A stretch of DNA of 64,000 bases from Fragilariopsis cylindrus CCMP1102. Its lineage: Eukaryota > Bacillariophyta > Bacillariophyceae > Bacillariales > Bacillariaceae. The DNA lies in the NCBI GenBank assembly GCA_900095095.1, contig FMBT01000416.1:1-64000 (forward strand), in the 5' to 3' direction. How positions within the stretch are numbered: position 1 is the first letter of the stretch; each line of letters begins with the position of its first letter. Shown piece by piece: positions 31,475-41,834 of the stretch. The notes below the pieces were generated by a model. It made no database searches, was not told where the DNA came from, and saw nothing but the letters and a program-made list of their open reading frames with translations. The translations under genes were made by a program, and so were the position numbers.

Positions 31475-33846
31475 ATGTCATCGTCATCCCAATTACCACA
31501 ATCATTATTCTGTGCTATTATCGCTGGAGATAATGACAATGACAACGACAATGCTGATGAAAGTTATATCGATGATGATACACTCAATGAAGAATTGTAT
31601 AAATTTTTAAAACAATTAGGAAAAAGAGATGATGTTTTACTGTTACCACCAGATTACACTAGATTTCATTCTCAAGCAGGAAAAATAACACAAATTATTT
31701 CTGAATATTATAATTGTATTAAAAAAGAGGAGGAAAGTAGTAGTAGTAATGAGAAGAATAAGAATGATGATGATGACGTTGACGAGGAGAATTTTGCTGC
31801 TGATGCTGCTGTTGTTGTCAAAAAAAACGACGACGATAGTGGCGAAAAAGTGGATATTGCTGCTACCTCAATGAGGAAAGACGACAACGATATAGTGACA
31901 CCACCCACATCATTTCAAATTATGCCAGCATTAGGTACACATGCACCAATGACAAAAATTCAAATCAAAAAAATGTTTGGTACCGAACTTGCAGTATTAA
32001 ATGAGGAAAGGGAAGAAATATCATCTAATACATCTCTATCTCCTCTATTTTTAGAACATAAATGGAAAACAGATGTGGTGACAATTGGTCATGTACCAAA
32101 TGAAATGGTATTAACTGCCACCAATGGATTAGTGAATGAACCATGGCCAGCACAATTAAATAAATTGGTTTGGGAGAAAAGGATACTACCGCCGAATCAA
32201 GCAGAACAAAAACAAAAACAAAAACAAGCAGAACCGCAATCACAATCACAAGCAGAAGCAGCAGATGCACTTGTGTTATCAATTGGACAAGTTGTTCCAC
32301 ATGAGGTTATGGGTATGGCGAATTATAATAAGAATTTATTTGTGGGGTACGTTTACCTTTTTTTCTTTTCGGCTACGTTACGTTACGTTGCGTTATGATA
32401 CGTTCATTCCGCTTCTTTCTTTTTCCTTCCGCTTCACTCCACTTCACTTCGATGTTATGTGACGTATTATTATTTTTCTCACATCATTTCTTCTTATTTT
32501 TCTTAATGTCTCTTTTTCCTTTTTCCCTCTATCGAAAATTTCTATTTCAAATAATAATGATAATAGTGTTGGTGGATTAGAGGCTATTAATTTATCCCAT
32601 TTTATTGGTGCAGTATATGGTATGGAAAATATGATGGGTCGGTACGTCTTTCAACTCGATTGTCACATCTTCTATTCTATTGATACTCTCTTTTGTTTGT
32701 GTGGTGTTGCTTTGACTTTTGTTTTGCGATTTGATTAAAGGGAGAATAGGGAATGCCTCCCTTCCACCGCCGCCGCCTCCGCCGCCGCCCTATTCGTGCG
32801 ATCTCTCTCTCTAACACAACCTCTCCCTCTTCGTATGTGTCCTTCGTTTTATACTATCTCATTTGATTATGATATATCATTTCAACTCCACTCCACATCC
32901 AACCAACTCCAACTCCATCCATTCAAGTGCAAATAATCCATTACGACAAATATTAAATTATGCAAGTGAACACTTCTTGGAAAATATATTAGATTTATGG
33001 TATATATTAACTGTTATAAGTCCTAGGACCGGTAAATTAAAAGGTTTATTCATTGGTAATACAATTGATTGTTATATGAAAGCATGTGAATTAAGTATGA
33101 AAATCAATTTTACTATGCTCAACAAAAGTCCGAAACGGATTGTTGTTTATTTAGATGAAGATGAATTCCATTCCACATGGTTAGGCAATAAAGCAATATA
33201 TAGAACAAGAATGGCGATTGCTGACGGGGGTGAATTAATTATATTAGCACCAGGTGTATGTAAATTTGGTGAAACAACTGAACAAGATTATATTATACGT
33301 AAGTATGGTTATGTTGGTACACCAAAAATAATGAATTATTTAAAAGAAGAAAAAGAAAAACAAGTAAGCAACAAAGATAATGATGATGATGATGGTCCTG
33401 CTGCTGAGAGTAGTAGTAGTAGCAACAAGAACGAACTATTGCTGCAAGATAATTTAGGTGCAGTTGCACATTTAATACATGGTAGTAGTGAAGATCGATT
33501 TCGAATTACATATTGTCCAGGACCAGTACTTAATAAAAAAGATATTCATCAAGTTGGATTTCAATATGGTAATCTCGAAGATATGGTATTAAAATATGAT
33601 ATCAATACAATGAAGGATGGATGGAATAACAAAAATAATAATAATACTTCAGATGATGACAATGATGATGATGATAACGAATTTTATTTTATTAAAAATC
33701 CTGCACTTGGTTTATGGGCTGTACCAGATCGATTTGAAAAAACGGACGCCACAAAAGTTGATGACGTTGATAATAATGATGATGATGAGACCTCGTCGTT
33801 GTCACCAGCTACGAAAAAATCAAAGACATCCTCTATCGAACGTTAG
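31475..33846 (+). CDS. LarA-like (DUF2088) protein, three exons
   Basis: Exons 31475-32346, 32567-32641 and 32928-33846 give 621 residues in frame; both donors are GTACGT. Family landmarks: LLPPDYTRFHSQAG, PALGTHAPMTKIQIKKMFG, TIGHVPNEMV, IGQVVPHEVMGMANYNKNLF and SHFIGAVYGMENMMG. In Lactobacillus LarA the nickel-pincer cofactor is held by His108, His174, Lys184 and His200; matching residues appear as GTHAP, VVPHEV, NYNKN and LSHF, so the protein may bind such a cofactor. LarA racemises lactate; other members act on other 2-hydroxy acids. Low-complexity Asp/Ser loops and a nuclear-signal-like KKSKTSS tail are added. No clear targeting peptide is seen. Cofactor-making genes (larB, larC, larE) are not in this window. 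Confidence 0.85.
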
Positions 33847-34125
33847 CAGTAGTTAATTATATAGGCCTAGTTGCATACCCGTACATCATGACTACTGCAC
33901 TACTACAATATTGTCCAGTATTGGTTGCTTCACTCAAGATTTTACCTTCCCATTCGACATCACAAACTGAGAATTAGAAGTTTTAGTATAGTACTAGTAT
34001 TAGTATACGAGTAAGAAATATAATAGGTTTATATAAAAGAAATGTATATAATTAATTTATGTTACTTTTACTTCTATTTTTTGGTTTGATTTCCTATTCC
34101 ACTTTCGCAATTGAATTTTGTTTTT

Positions 34126-35288
34126 TTACATTGAAAAGGAATTTGTGGATAATAAGTAAAGTGATGCTTGTACAATTGTATCTAATTCATCAATCGATTG
34201 TTGTCCTTTTTCACTGATAGCACCAGATAATACGGAGACCCAAAAGGCGAATCCCACCACTGAAAAGGCAATGGGGAACGTAATCGATGGTTTTAAATAC
34301 CATGGTGCTTCTTCCCCTGTTTCACCTTCAAAGAAACCAAAGAAATAATAATTTTTCACGGTTTCAATCCATCCTTCTAACCCTTCTTTATCGGGTTCTT
34401 TCAGCGCCATCCGTGTTTCATAGGCTTCGGCAATATCTTGTGCTGTCTTGGGTGTATCATCAGCTAATGCCATGGCATCAAAATTCATATCAAATAATTC
34501 CGCAGCCGCTGCTGCTGGTTGTACTTTTAATATTTGTATATCTAATTCTAATTGTATATCATCTGCTGATGATTCATCAGGCATCGGTAAACCTAATGCA
34601 TCAAAGGCAATTTTTGTATAGGATTGGGATGCCATACCATCCAAACCATATCCTAAATTAGGATCAGTGACACGTATCACCGATCGTTCCCCCATTTTCA
34701 TACTCAGGATTGCTTGATCCCATCCCGGTACCATTGATCGATCACCAACAATCTAATGGAGAGGGTTAGAAAAAAGAAAAACGTGGGAGGGGATGAGTGA
34801 AGGAACAAATGCGAATGTGACGAAATTAAATTAAATTAAATTCGACGACGACGGCGTAAACGGCAACGTACCGTTTTTTGTTTATCAGATCGTGCCAGTA
34901 AGACGTTGTGACTCTTGGTACTATCATCAGATACGGAGTAACAGGTATATTTAACAGTCACAATATCACCACGTTCAATAGATGCTGCTGCATATAAATT
35001 ATCACCATTAGTGACAATAGTTTTCACAAGTCCTTCTGGTAACATTGTATTAGCAGTAGCAGTAGACATCGATAATACAGAACGTTCATAAATGTTATTC
35101 TTCGTTGTTGCTGCTGCTGCTTTGTTGTTTCTGCTGCTGTTGATAGTTGTTGTTGTAAAGGCAGATACTTGACTATTACTATTACGGCTCATCATCATCA
35201 TGATCAATAAAGCTGCAAAAATTACTACCGCCCATACTGCCGCTACTGCACGTGCTTGTTGTTGTTTTAAATTTTTTGATCTTGACAT
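34126..35288 (-). CDS. FKBP-type peptidyl-prolyl isomerase, plastid-type targeting, two exons
   Basis: Exons 35288-34872 and 34752-34126 (intron 119 nt, GTACGT donor, TTAG acceptor) join to 347 residues. The N-terminus is basic, then hydrophobic (AVWAVVIFAALLIMMMM), then SQVSAFTTTT, which fits the AF-type cleavage motif of diatom plastid pre-proteins. The FKBP core shows RGDIVTVKYTCYSV, MVPGWDQAILSMKMGERSVI and NLGYG, ending ELDIQILKVQ. The long C-terminal extension holds one membrane segment (TFPIAFSVVGFAFWVSVLSG) near residue 310, so the protein is probably membrane-anchored, perhaps in the thylakoid. Several catalytic-pocket aromatics of canonical FKBPs are changed, so activity is uncertain. 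The start ATG is preceded by CCACC. Confidence 0.85.
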
Positions 35289-35964
35289 GGTGGAAGTACT
35301 TTTTGTTTCGTTTATCTAAAGTAGTGATAAATTGAGTGAGTGAGAGGTTTGTTCTTGTGTGTGTTTAACTTTGTACTGTAGATAAGCCAACTTCCTTAAA
35401 ATCCCATCTTCATTCTTTTGAACAAAGAGAATAAAGAATAATTTCATGAAGCAAGTTCCTCGTGTAAGGAGCCAAATTACTAGAATTTAAAATGATGCGA
35501 TTAATTCTTGCGACTTCATTCCTTCGATGAAATTCAAGTTGTACAGTAAAAGAAAACAGCTGTTTGTTGTACGAGCAGGACGCGCATCAAAAATGTGAAG
35601 CGCGAGTAACCGTTGATCATGAGGTACTAATAGTACTTGTAGTACTGTAGTATAGTAGTTAGTTCTTTGGATTGACTGAATACTGTACAGTATATGACGC
35701 TACAGTATTCACTTGAATTCACGACTCAATCTAATCTCCGTCCTTTGCTTTGTCGCGTGAAATTTAACGCGCGGAAATTGCTTCCTAAATTAGCGTTGAC
35801 TTAGTACAGTATCAAGCAATGCGAGTGAGTGATTTCGTGTCAGTACAGTACATAGGAGAGAGGGCTAGTAGGCGCGCTTTTTGAATTTTCACGTTACCCT
35901 TTTTTTCACGGTTTGCATTTTGTTCGTTGATTACTTCAGAATAAGCTGCTTGTTACACACAAAA

Positions 35965-35998
<34 letters not shown>

Positions 35999-36245
35999 CA
36001 CCTCAAGTGCAACACCAACCGTCTCATTAGATCTTCTTTTAACTAACTCGACCAACAGTAGAGTCAGTCAGTCTGTCAACATCCCAGTTCGATAGCTTAC
36101 AAACACAAGCCAAAACAAGTCAAGCCAAAAACAAACATTCGCCGTCCGCCTTACAAATCTCGTCATCGTCTCGATCCATCGCCACCAGTCTTCGTCGTCG
36201 ATTATCACAGCCGAAACAGCAACAATAAAAATACAATTAAATAAA
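35289..36245. other. divergent intergenic region
   Basis: Promoter region between the FKBP gene (minus) and the F-box-like gene (plus). Contains repeated TACAGTA phrases around 35540-35860 and an (AC)n run at 35958-35998. No gene seen. Confidence 0.5.
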
Positions 36246-37091
36246 ATGGCACTAACTGATAGCAATAAAAACAACAGTAAAAATATCATGTCCGAGGGGG
36301 GACACCATGAAATTGAGGCGGCGAAGAAGCTGTGCCTCGCTACTGCCAAATCAACAGCGTCATCTGCGTCCACGATGATGGATTCGGCACGTAGTATGGC
36401 CGCAACAGCAAAGAAAAACGAAGCAACCGCAGAACGGGTAGTACGCCAGTTGAAGAAACAGCAACAGGCAATGGCGGCAGCAGCAGTATGGAATACTATA
36501 CCGATTCCTATTAAGATTGAAATTGTTAGTTATTTAGATCAAGAAAGTCTCATTTCTATTTCTCCACCCCGCCATGGCTACGGACGTTCCCCCCCATGTA
36601 TCCTCTCCAAAATTCTGCCTAAAGTACGTGAGCTCGATCTCTCAACATCGGATGGAATAGTATTTCCAGCACTTTTAAAGAATTTTCATCTAAAGAATTT
36701 TCCTCTTTTAGAAAAATTTACAGCGAATAATCTTCTTTGTTTCGCCTTGAATGGTTCCAACATGAGATTTTGTAACAGTCTAAAAGAAATCTATATGGAT
36801 CATTCTTCAAACAACTACCTCGGCAGCAGACAAAAAGATAAAATTTCGGACTTAAACAACCACCACGAAATCTTTTTGTTCCATTATTGTTGCAAGGCTC
36901 TTGAACGTGTTTCGATTCGGAATCTGAGATGGGGAAGTAAAGCGTGTCGACAGAACGCATTGACACAGAATGTATTAATCAAATTTGTTCGTAATGCTCC
37001 TCCATCCTTACATTGGTTTCGAAGTGATTTAACTCCAGATAATATTAGAATGCTTCGAATGGAACGACCTGGAATTAAACTTTTGAATTAG
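36246..37091 (+). CDS. F-box/LRR-like protein
   Basis: 281 residues. An Ala/Lys-rich coiled segment (20-75) precedes NTIPIPIKIEIVSYLDQESL, which matches an F-box start (P.E....I..YL). After a short linker come irregular leucine-rich stretches: VRELDLSTSDG, FPLLEKFTANN, NSLKEIYMDHSS and LERVSIRNLRW. The C-terminal FVRNAPPSLHWFRSDLTPDN followed by ERPGI is shared, as I recall, by many diatom F-box/LRR paralogues. F-box proteins select substrates for SCF ubiquitin ligases; the target is unknown. The segment ISPPRHGYGRSPP in place of the second F-box helix is unusual and may weaken SKP1 binding. Confidence 0.7.
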   Translation: MALTDSNKNNSKNIMSEGGHHEIEAAKKLCLATAKSTASSASTMMDSARSMAATAKKNEATAERVVRQLKKQQQAMAAAAVWNTIPIPIKIEIVSYLDQESLISISPPRHGYGRSPPCILSKILPKVRELDLSTSDGIVFPALLKNFHLKNFPLLEKFTANNLLCFALNGSNMRFCNSLKEIYMDHSSNNYLGSRQKDKISDLNNHHEIFLFHYCCKALERVSIRNLRWGSKACRQNALTQNVLIKFVRNAPPSLHWFRSDLTPDNIRMLRMERPGIKLLN

Positions 37092-37538
37092 TACGGTACC
37101 AGTCCTCGTCGTTAGTTTGATGGATTGACTTGAATTCATTGACGCTATTTGAAGGTGAGTGACCCTGCACTACTACTGGTCAGATGAATAATAATATTAT
37201 CTTTTCTTAGTGGAAATATACTGAAGCAGATATTGTAGGCGACGTACGGTACGGCCCAATATCATACATCCATCAATTCTTGTGTTTTTCAGCACACTAA
37301 AATAGAATTTTTTTTACTATACACTATGAATAGCTAGCTACATACTGTATAGGGACTGTTTTATCTTGTTTCGTGAAAAAAAAAAGATGTTAGTTATAAT
37401 AATCTATTTATTCGTAGTAAAAATAATTGGGTGTGTTTTAGTATATCCTTCTTTATTGCTTTTGTTTTATTGTTTTTGAAATTAAGCAAGTTCAAGTGGT
37501 AGTCTATAATTTGCTTTGCCTTCATTTCAGTTTCAAAT
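37092..37538. other. convergent 3' region
   Basis: Shared 3' flank of the F-box-like gene and the methyltransferase gene. No gene seen; open stretches here are AT-rich chance frames. Confidence 0.5.
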
Positions 37539-39718
37539 TCAATATCGGATTGTAACATTTGGAAGATATTTTGGTAGAATAATTTCACGTAATAATTTAT
37601 GATATTTTTTGGCTTCTGCTTTTGTGATACAATCATAATAATGTATTTTATAGGTACGTGCATACCGTCCATCATCACCATCATTCGGATGCTTGTATGG
37701 TACATGATATACTGCTTCCACAATACGTTTGCGTTTAAGACGCTCTTGTTGTACTGATTTATTGTCGTTGAATTCAAATTCAAAATCTTCTTTTGTTAAT
37801 GTTTGTGTCTGTATTTGTATATGCTGTGTTTGATCTATAATACGTTGTAAGTCCTCGAGTGATAAATCTTCCACCATACTTATTGTTATTGGTGTAGTAG
37901 TAGTAGTGGCAGACGCTTCTCCATCGTTTTCTTCATCTTCTTTTAGTGGTGATGATACCTTCTTTACCTCCACGACGTCTACCTTTTCTAGCGCTGCTGT
38001 TTCCGTTTCTTTTTCTGCATTCTTATTCTTATTCTTATTCTTATTCTTATCATATGATGAATTTGAATTTGAATATAATTCTGAGGATGATATCCAGACA
38101 CTGATACATAATGATGGTGTGGGTATCGAATCTTGTTTCCGTTGAATCGATGCATCACGACCAGATAATGATTGTATAATTAATTTCGATTCCATTGTAT
38201 CACCAATTGGTATCTTAAATGGAATTTTCCACCATTTATTAGAATTAAAACCATTATTATTAATAGGATTTATTTTGCTGTAGTTGAATTATTTATTTTG
38301 TCTTTATAATTAATTAATACATAATCATTACCTACTTCTTCTTCTTCTTCTTCTTCTTTTATAGGTATAGGGGGTGGTATACAAAGTAATATTCTATTTT
38401 TTGGTGTAAATTCCGATGGGATGAATATTTCATGGACAGTATAACCATGATCGATTAATTTTTGTTTCCGATAATTATCAATGAAATCTGTTAAACTATA
38501 ATTTTGTTGTTGTGTCAAAAAATTATTCTGTTGATCTGCGGTAAATTGTTTTTTTGTATGACAACATGGTACTAATGCTAATGAGGAATTTGATGATATT
38601 GCTAAATCAATAATTTTATCACTTAATGTACCACAGGCATGTATACCAACTAATAACGTCGAGGAATGTGGTATAATATATTCAATTGGTCCTTCGACAT
38701 AATTCCAATCTAAATTAGATTCTGTACATTCGCCTGCTGTTGAATTATTGTAGAATGTTTCTTTAAATACAGTTGCAACTGTTTCAGATGACTTTGGCAT
38801 CTTTAGATCAATACAAACAGCTGAAATGGAACTGGTTAAATTTAATGATTTTGTTTTTGTTGGACTTGAAATATTGGCAGTCTTCTTATTTTCCACCTCC
38901 TCCTCCTCCTCCTCCTCCTGCTGCTGCTGCTGCTGCACTTCTTCCACTCCTTCTACTTCTTTTTCCTCCTGCTTCTCTTCTACAGATTCAGATTCTTCTT
39001 CCTCTGATGACAATAATAATAATGCCCATGAAAGTAATCCATGACTACAAACTAAATCAGCAATACGTTTGATTTTGGGTCGTCGTCGATTAGAAGTAGT
39101 ACTACTTGTACTTGTACTTGTACTTGTACTTGTAGTAGAAAGAAAAGTATAATGGACATATAATGCCATGGCCCATGCTTCAAAAATTTCTTTTCGTGGT
39201 ATGACATTTGTGAAACAAACAGTACGTGCAAATTTATTAAATAATTGACGTTGATGACGTAAACATAAACCACCATCATCACGACGAAGTTTAGTATTAT
39301 GTTGAGGAGAAGTAGTAGTGGTAGCAGATTCGTCAATCTCAATATCATTCTCATTATTCTCAATATCATCAATATCAATGAAATCAATCGCATTCCTTGG
39401 TTTTAATGGTCGTGTTCGTCCGGATCGACGTTTATTATTATTAATTGTTTTTGTTGGACCATCACCATTCCGTTCTTTCATTTTGTGTAATTTGGATAAA
39501 TATTGTAATTCTTTATTAATTTCATTGAAATAGAATTTAAGATTATCATCATCGTCATCATTATCTTCTTCTTCTCTAGTTGGTGTTGTAGTGGGCGTCG
39601 TCAATGTCAATCCTGCCAATGATTCTTCTGCTGCTAGTTCATCCTCAGCTACTACTGCTGATACTGCAGCATCATTATCTACTTTTTCCATCACTGATAT
39701 TGAGGACGACAAGATCAT
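37539..39718 (-). CDS. SAM-dependent methyltransferase (Methyltransf_32-like) with C-terminal domain; apparent frameshift
   Basis: First frame 39718-38270 (482 aa), then a second from about 38283 to 37539. After acidic low-complexity sequence the enzyme starts at FARTVCFTNVIPRKEIFEAW. A SAM-binding region reads KRIADLVCSHGLLSWALLL, ISAVCIDLKMP follows, and the signature LLVGIHACGTLSDKIIDLAI with LVPCCHT matches PF13679-type methyltransferases. The frame stops at STTAK (TAA at 38270), but a frame one base away, starting INPINNNGFNSNKWWK, runs on through FKIPIGDTMESKLIIQSL to KYHKLLREIILPKYLPN. A run of AAAA at about 38280 that is one base short explains this. Either an assembly indel or a true break. 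Substrate unknown; RNA is plausible. Confidence 0.7.
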
Positions 39719-40665
39719 TTCTATAGTCTATATTCACGTTACGTAAAGGTCGTTCAAGTACTGGGATGGTTGTGGTTACGAGTATGAGATTACTCTACCG
39801 TACGACTTTGCCGTATTGACAGAGTACAGTACGAGAATATATTTTAAAATTTTATGTGAAAAAATAGACTAAAAAGTGATAATTGATTTGATTGATTGGC
39901 GGATGCATGCAATCTTGTTTAGTCGACCAGTCCGATTACTACTACTAGCTAGCTTACTAACTAAGTAGAGCGACTCGGGGGAAACGGGAATTTTGTAAAT
40001 CGAAACGGGAATTTTGTAAATCGAAATGGGAATTTTGTAAATTGAAAAAGGAATTTGACAAAATTCCCGTTTCCCCCGAATGCCCTCCTGCAGTTCATCT
40101 ACTAGTAAATGTACCTGACTCAATCCGACTCTATTGAATCAAGACTGATTGGCTGATTGATGGAGAAGATACTATTTCTTGATTAACAACAGATGAGAAG
40201 GCGTGAAAAAGACACGGTCGTCATCGATCCTGACACCATAATGCCATGCGCACACCGCTTGTTCTCATTTTCAGAGCATTTTCAAGACGATCTTCGAGCA
40301 GAAGGAAAAAATATATACTGTACTAGGAGTAGCGATTTGACAGGAAGGCGCGCCAAATAAACGGCTCTATTAAAAAGACTGCATTCTCATTGGTGTAAAC
40401 GGCAGTTTGGATCTTTTTCTTTTGCGATCACTTACGTACCACACATTTTTTTCATACTTTTTCTTGTTGCAATCTGTTTCGGCAAAAGACAACACAACCG
40501 ATAATCAAGAGACGAGCCAACGACGATACATACGATAGATACTGTACGACGAGATTCCTTCATTCATGTTAAAATAGTCATCACACAGTTAATTCTATTA
40601 CTTCCAACAATCACATTAATCAAATTATAGTAAAATAAATAATACAGTACTCAAAATAAACAAAT
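39719..40665. other. divergent intergenic region with inverted-repeat element
   Basis: Promoter region between the methyltransferase (minus) and triosephosphate isomerase (plus). Holds the 105-bp inverted-repeat element at 39975-40079. Otherwise no gene. Confidence 0.5.
39975..40079. repeat. small element with 22-bp perfect inverted ends and 21-bp internal repeats
   Basis: The ends TCGGGGGAAACGGGAATTTT (plus GT) and its exact reverse complement at 40058-40079 are identical over 22 bases. Inside, the 21-bp unit CGAAACGGGAATTTTGTAAA(T) is repeated three times, the last degenerate. No clear target-site duplication. May be a foldback element or replication slippage product. Confidence 0.8.
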
Positions 40666-41834
40666 ATGAAATTCACATCAACTGTTATCGCTATTGCACT
40701 TGCCGCTTCCGCTGGCACAAGTGATGCCTTTTCACCTGCTGTCGTCCGAAACACCGTTTCGTCCACTACTACTTCCTTAGACGCCGTTCGTCAACCAATT
40801 ATGGCAGGAAATTGGAAAATGAATCCTGCCACTGAACAGGATGCTATGGATTTAAGTGAATCATTAACAAAATTATTAGGTGATGAGACCTGTCCCATTG
40901 ATGATGAGAATCCATTATGTACCGAAGTTGTGGTCTTTCCACCACATCCCTTTATTTCGAAAGTGAAAGAAGTAGTGGAAGATGCTGGTATTACGATCGG
41001 TGCACAATCTATTTATTTTGAAGATAAGGGTGCCTACACTGGAAGTGTGTCCGCCTCCATGGTGAAATCATTAGGTTGTGAATATATATTATGTGGTCAT
41101 TCGGAACGTCGTCAAACTTTTGGTGATGACGATCAAGCCATTAATCGTAAGGTATTAAAAGTATTAGATAGTGGGATGAAACCAATTTTATGTATTGGTG
41201 AATCCAAAGCAGAATATGATTTAAATATTAAAAATGAAGTATGTGCCATGCAATTATCCAAAGATTTAGCGAATGTCACAAAAGAACAAATGAAGGAAGT
41301 TGTGATCGCATATGAACCAGTATGGGCAATTGGTACTGGATTAGTGTGTGCTGCTGGAGATGCTAGTAAGTTTTTCTAACTGTTACCACATTACATTACA
41401 TTACGCTACATACATTTGTAATCAAATTTCGTTCTCCCTTTCTTTCATTGATTCGGTAACTAATATCACCTTTTCCTGTTCTGTTCCTTCTTCGTCCTTC
41501 TTTCTATTCTCCCTCTTCCTATCTTTCCTACCTCGCTCATTGCATTGCACTGCACTGCACTGCTAAATGATACTACACGACATAACTAAAACGGCTGCTA
41601 CTTTACTTTACTTTTTACAATACAGATGAAACACATGCCTTCTTACGTACAGTATTGGCACGTATGTATGATGATGATGTCGCACAAGAAACCCGTATCC
41701 AGTATGGTGGTAGTGTCACACCTGATAGTGTTGATGAATTAATGGCTATGCCTGAAATTGATGGTTGCTTAGTTGGTGGGGCTAGTTTGGATGCTGACAA
41801 GTTCGGAAGAATTATTAACTTCAAGACTGCATAA
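40666..41834 (+). CDS. tpi: triosephosphate isomerase, plastid-type targeting, two exons
   Basis: Exons 40666-41365 and 41626-41834 (intron 260 nt, GTAAG donor, ACAG acceptor) give 302 residues. It interconverts dihydroxyacetone phosphate and glyceraldehyde 3-phosphate (glycolysis, Calvin cycle). Catalytic residues are in place: Lys in NWKMN, His in [11 protein letters not shown] and Glu in [11 protein letters not shown]; the phosphate-binding YGGSV and GCLVGGASL follow in exon 2. A signal peptide [17 protein letters not shown] plus TSDAFSPA fits the bipartite plastid signal with Phe after the cleavage site. Mobile loop 6 reads [10 protein letters not shown] where the usual form is GTGK.A...; the Lys is replaced by Leu and the loop is slightly unusual. 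The first exon alone would end 1 residue after the donor, so splicing is required. Confidence 0.95.
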
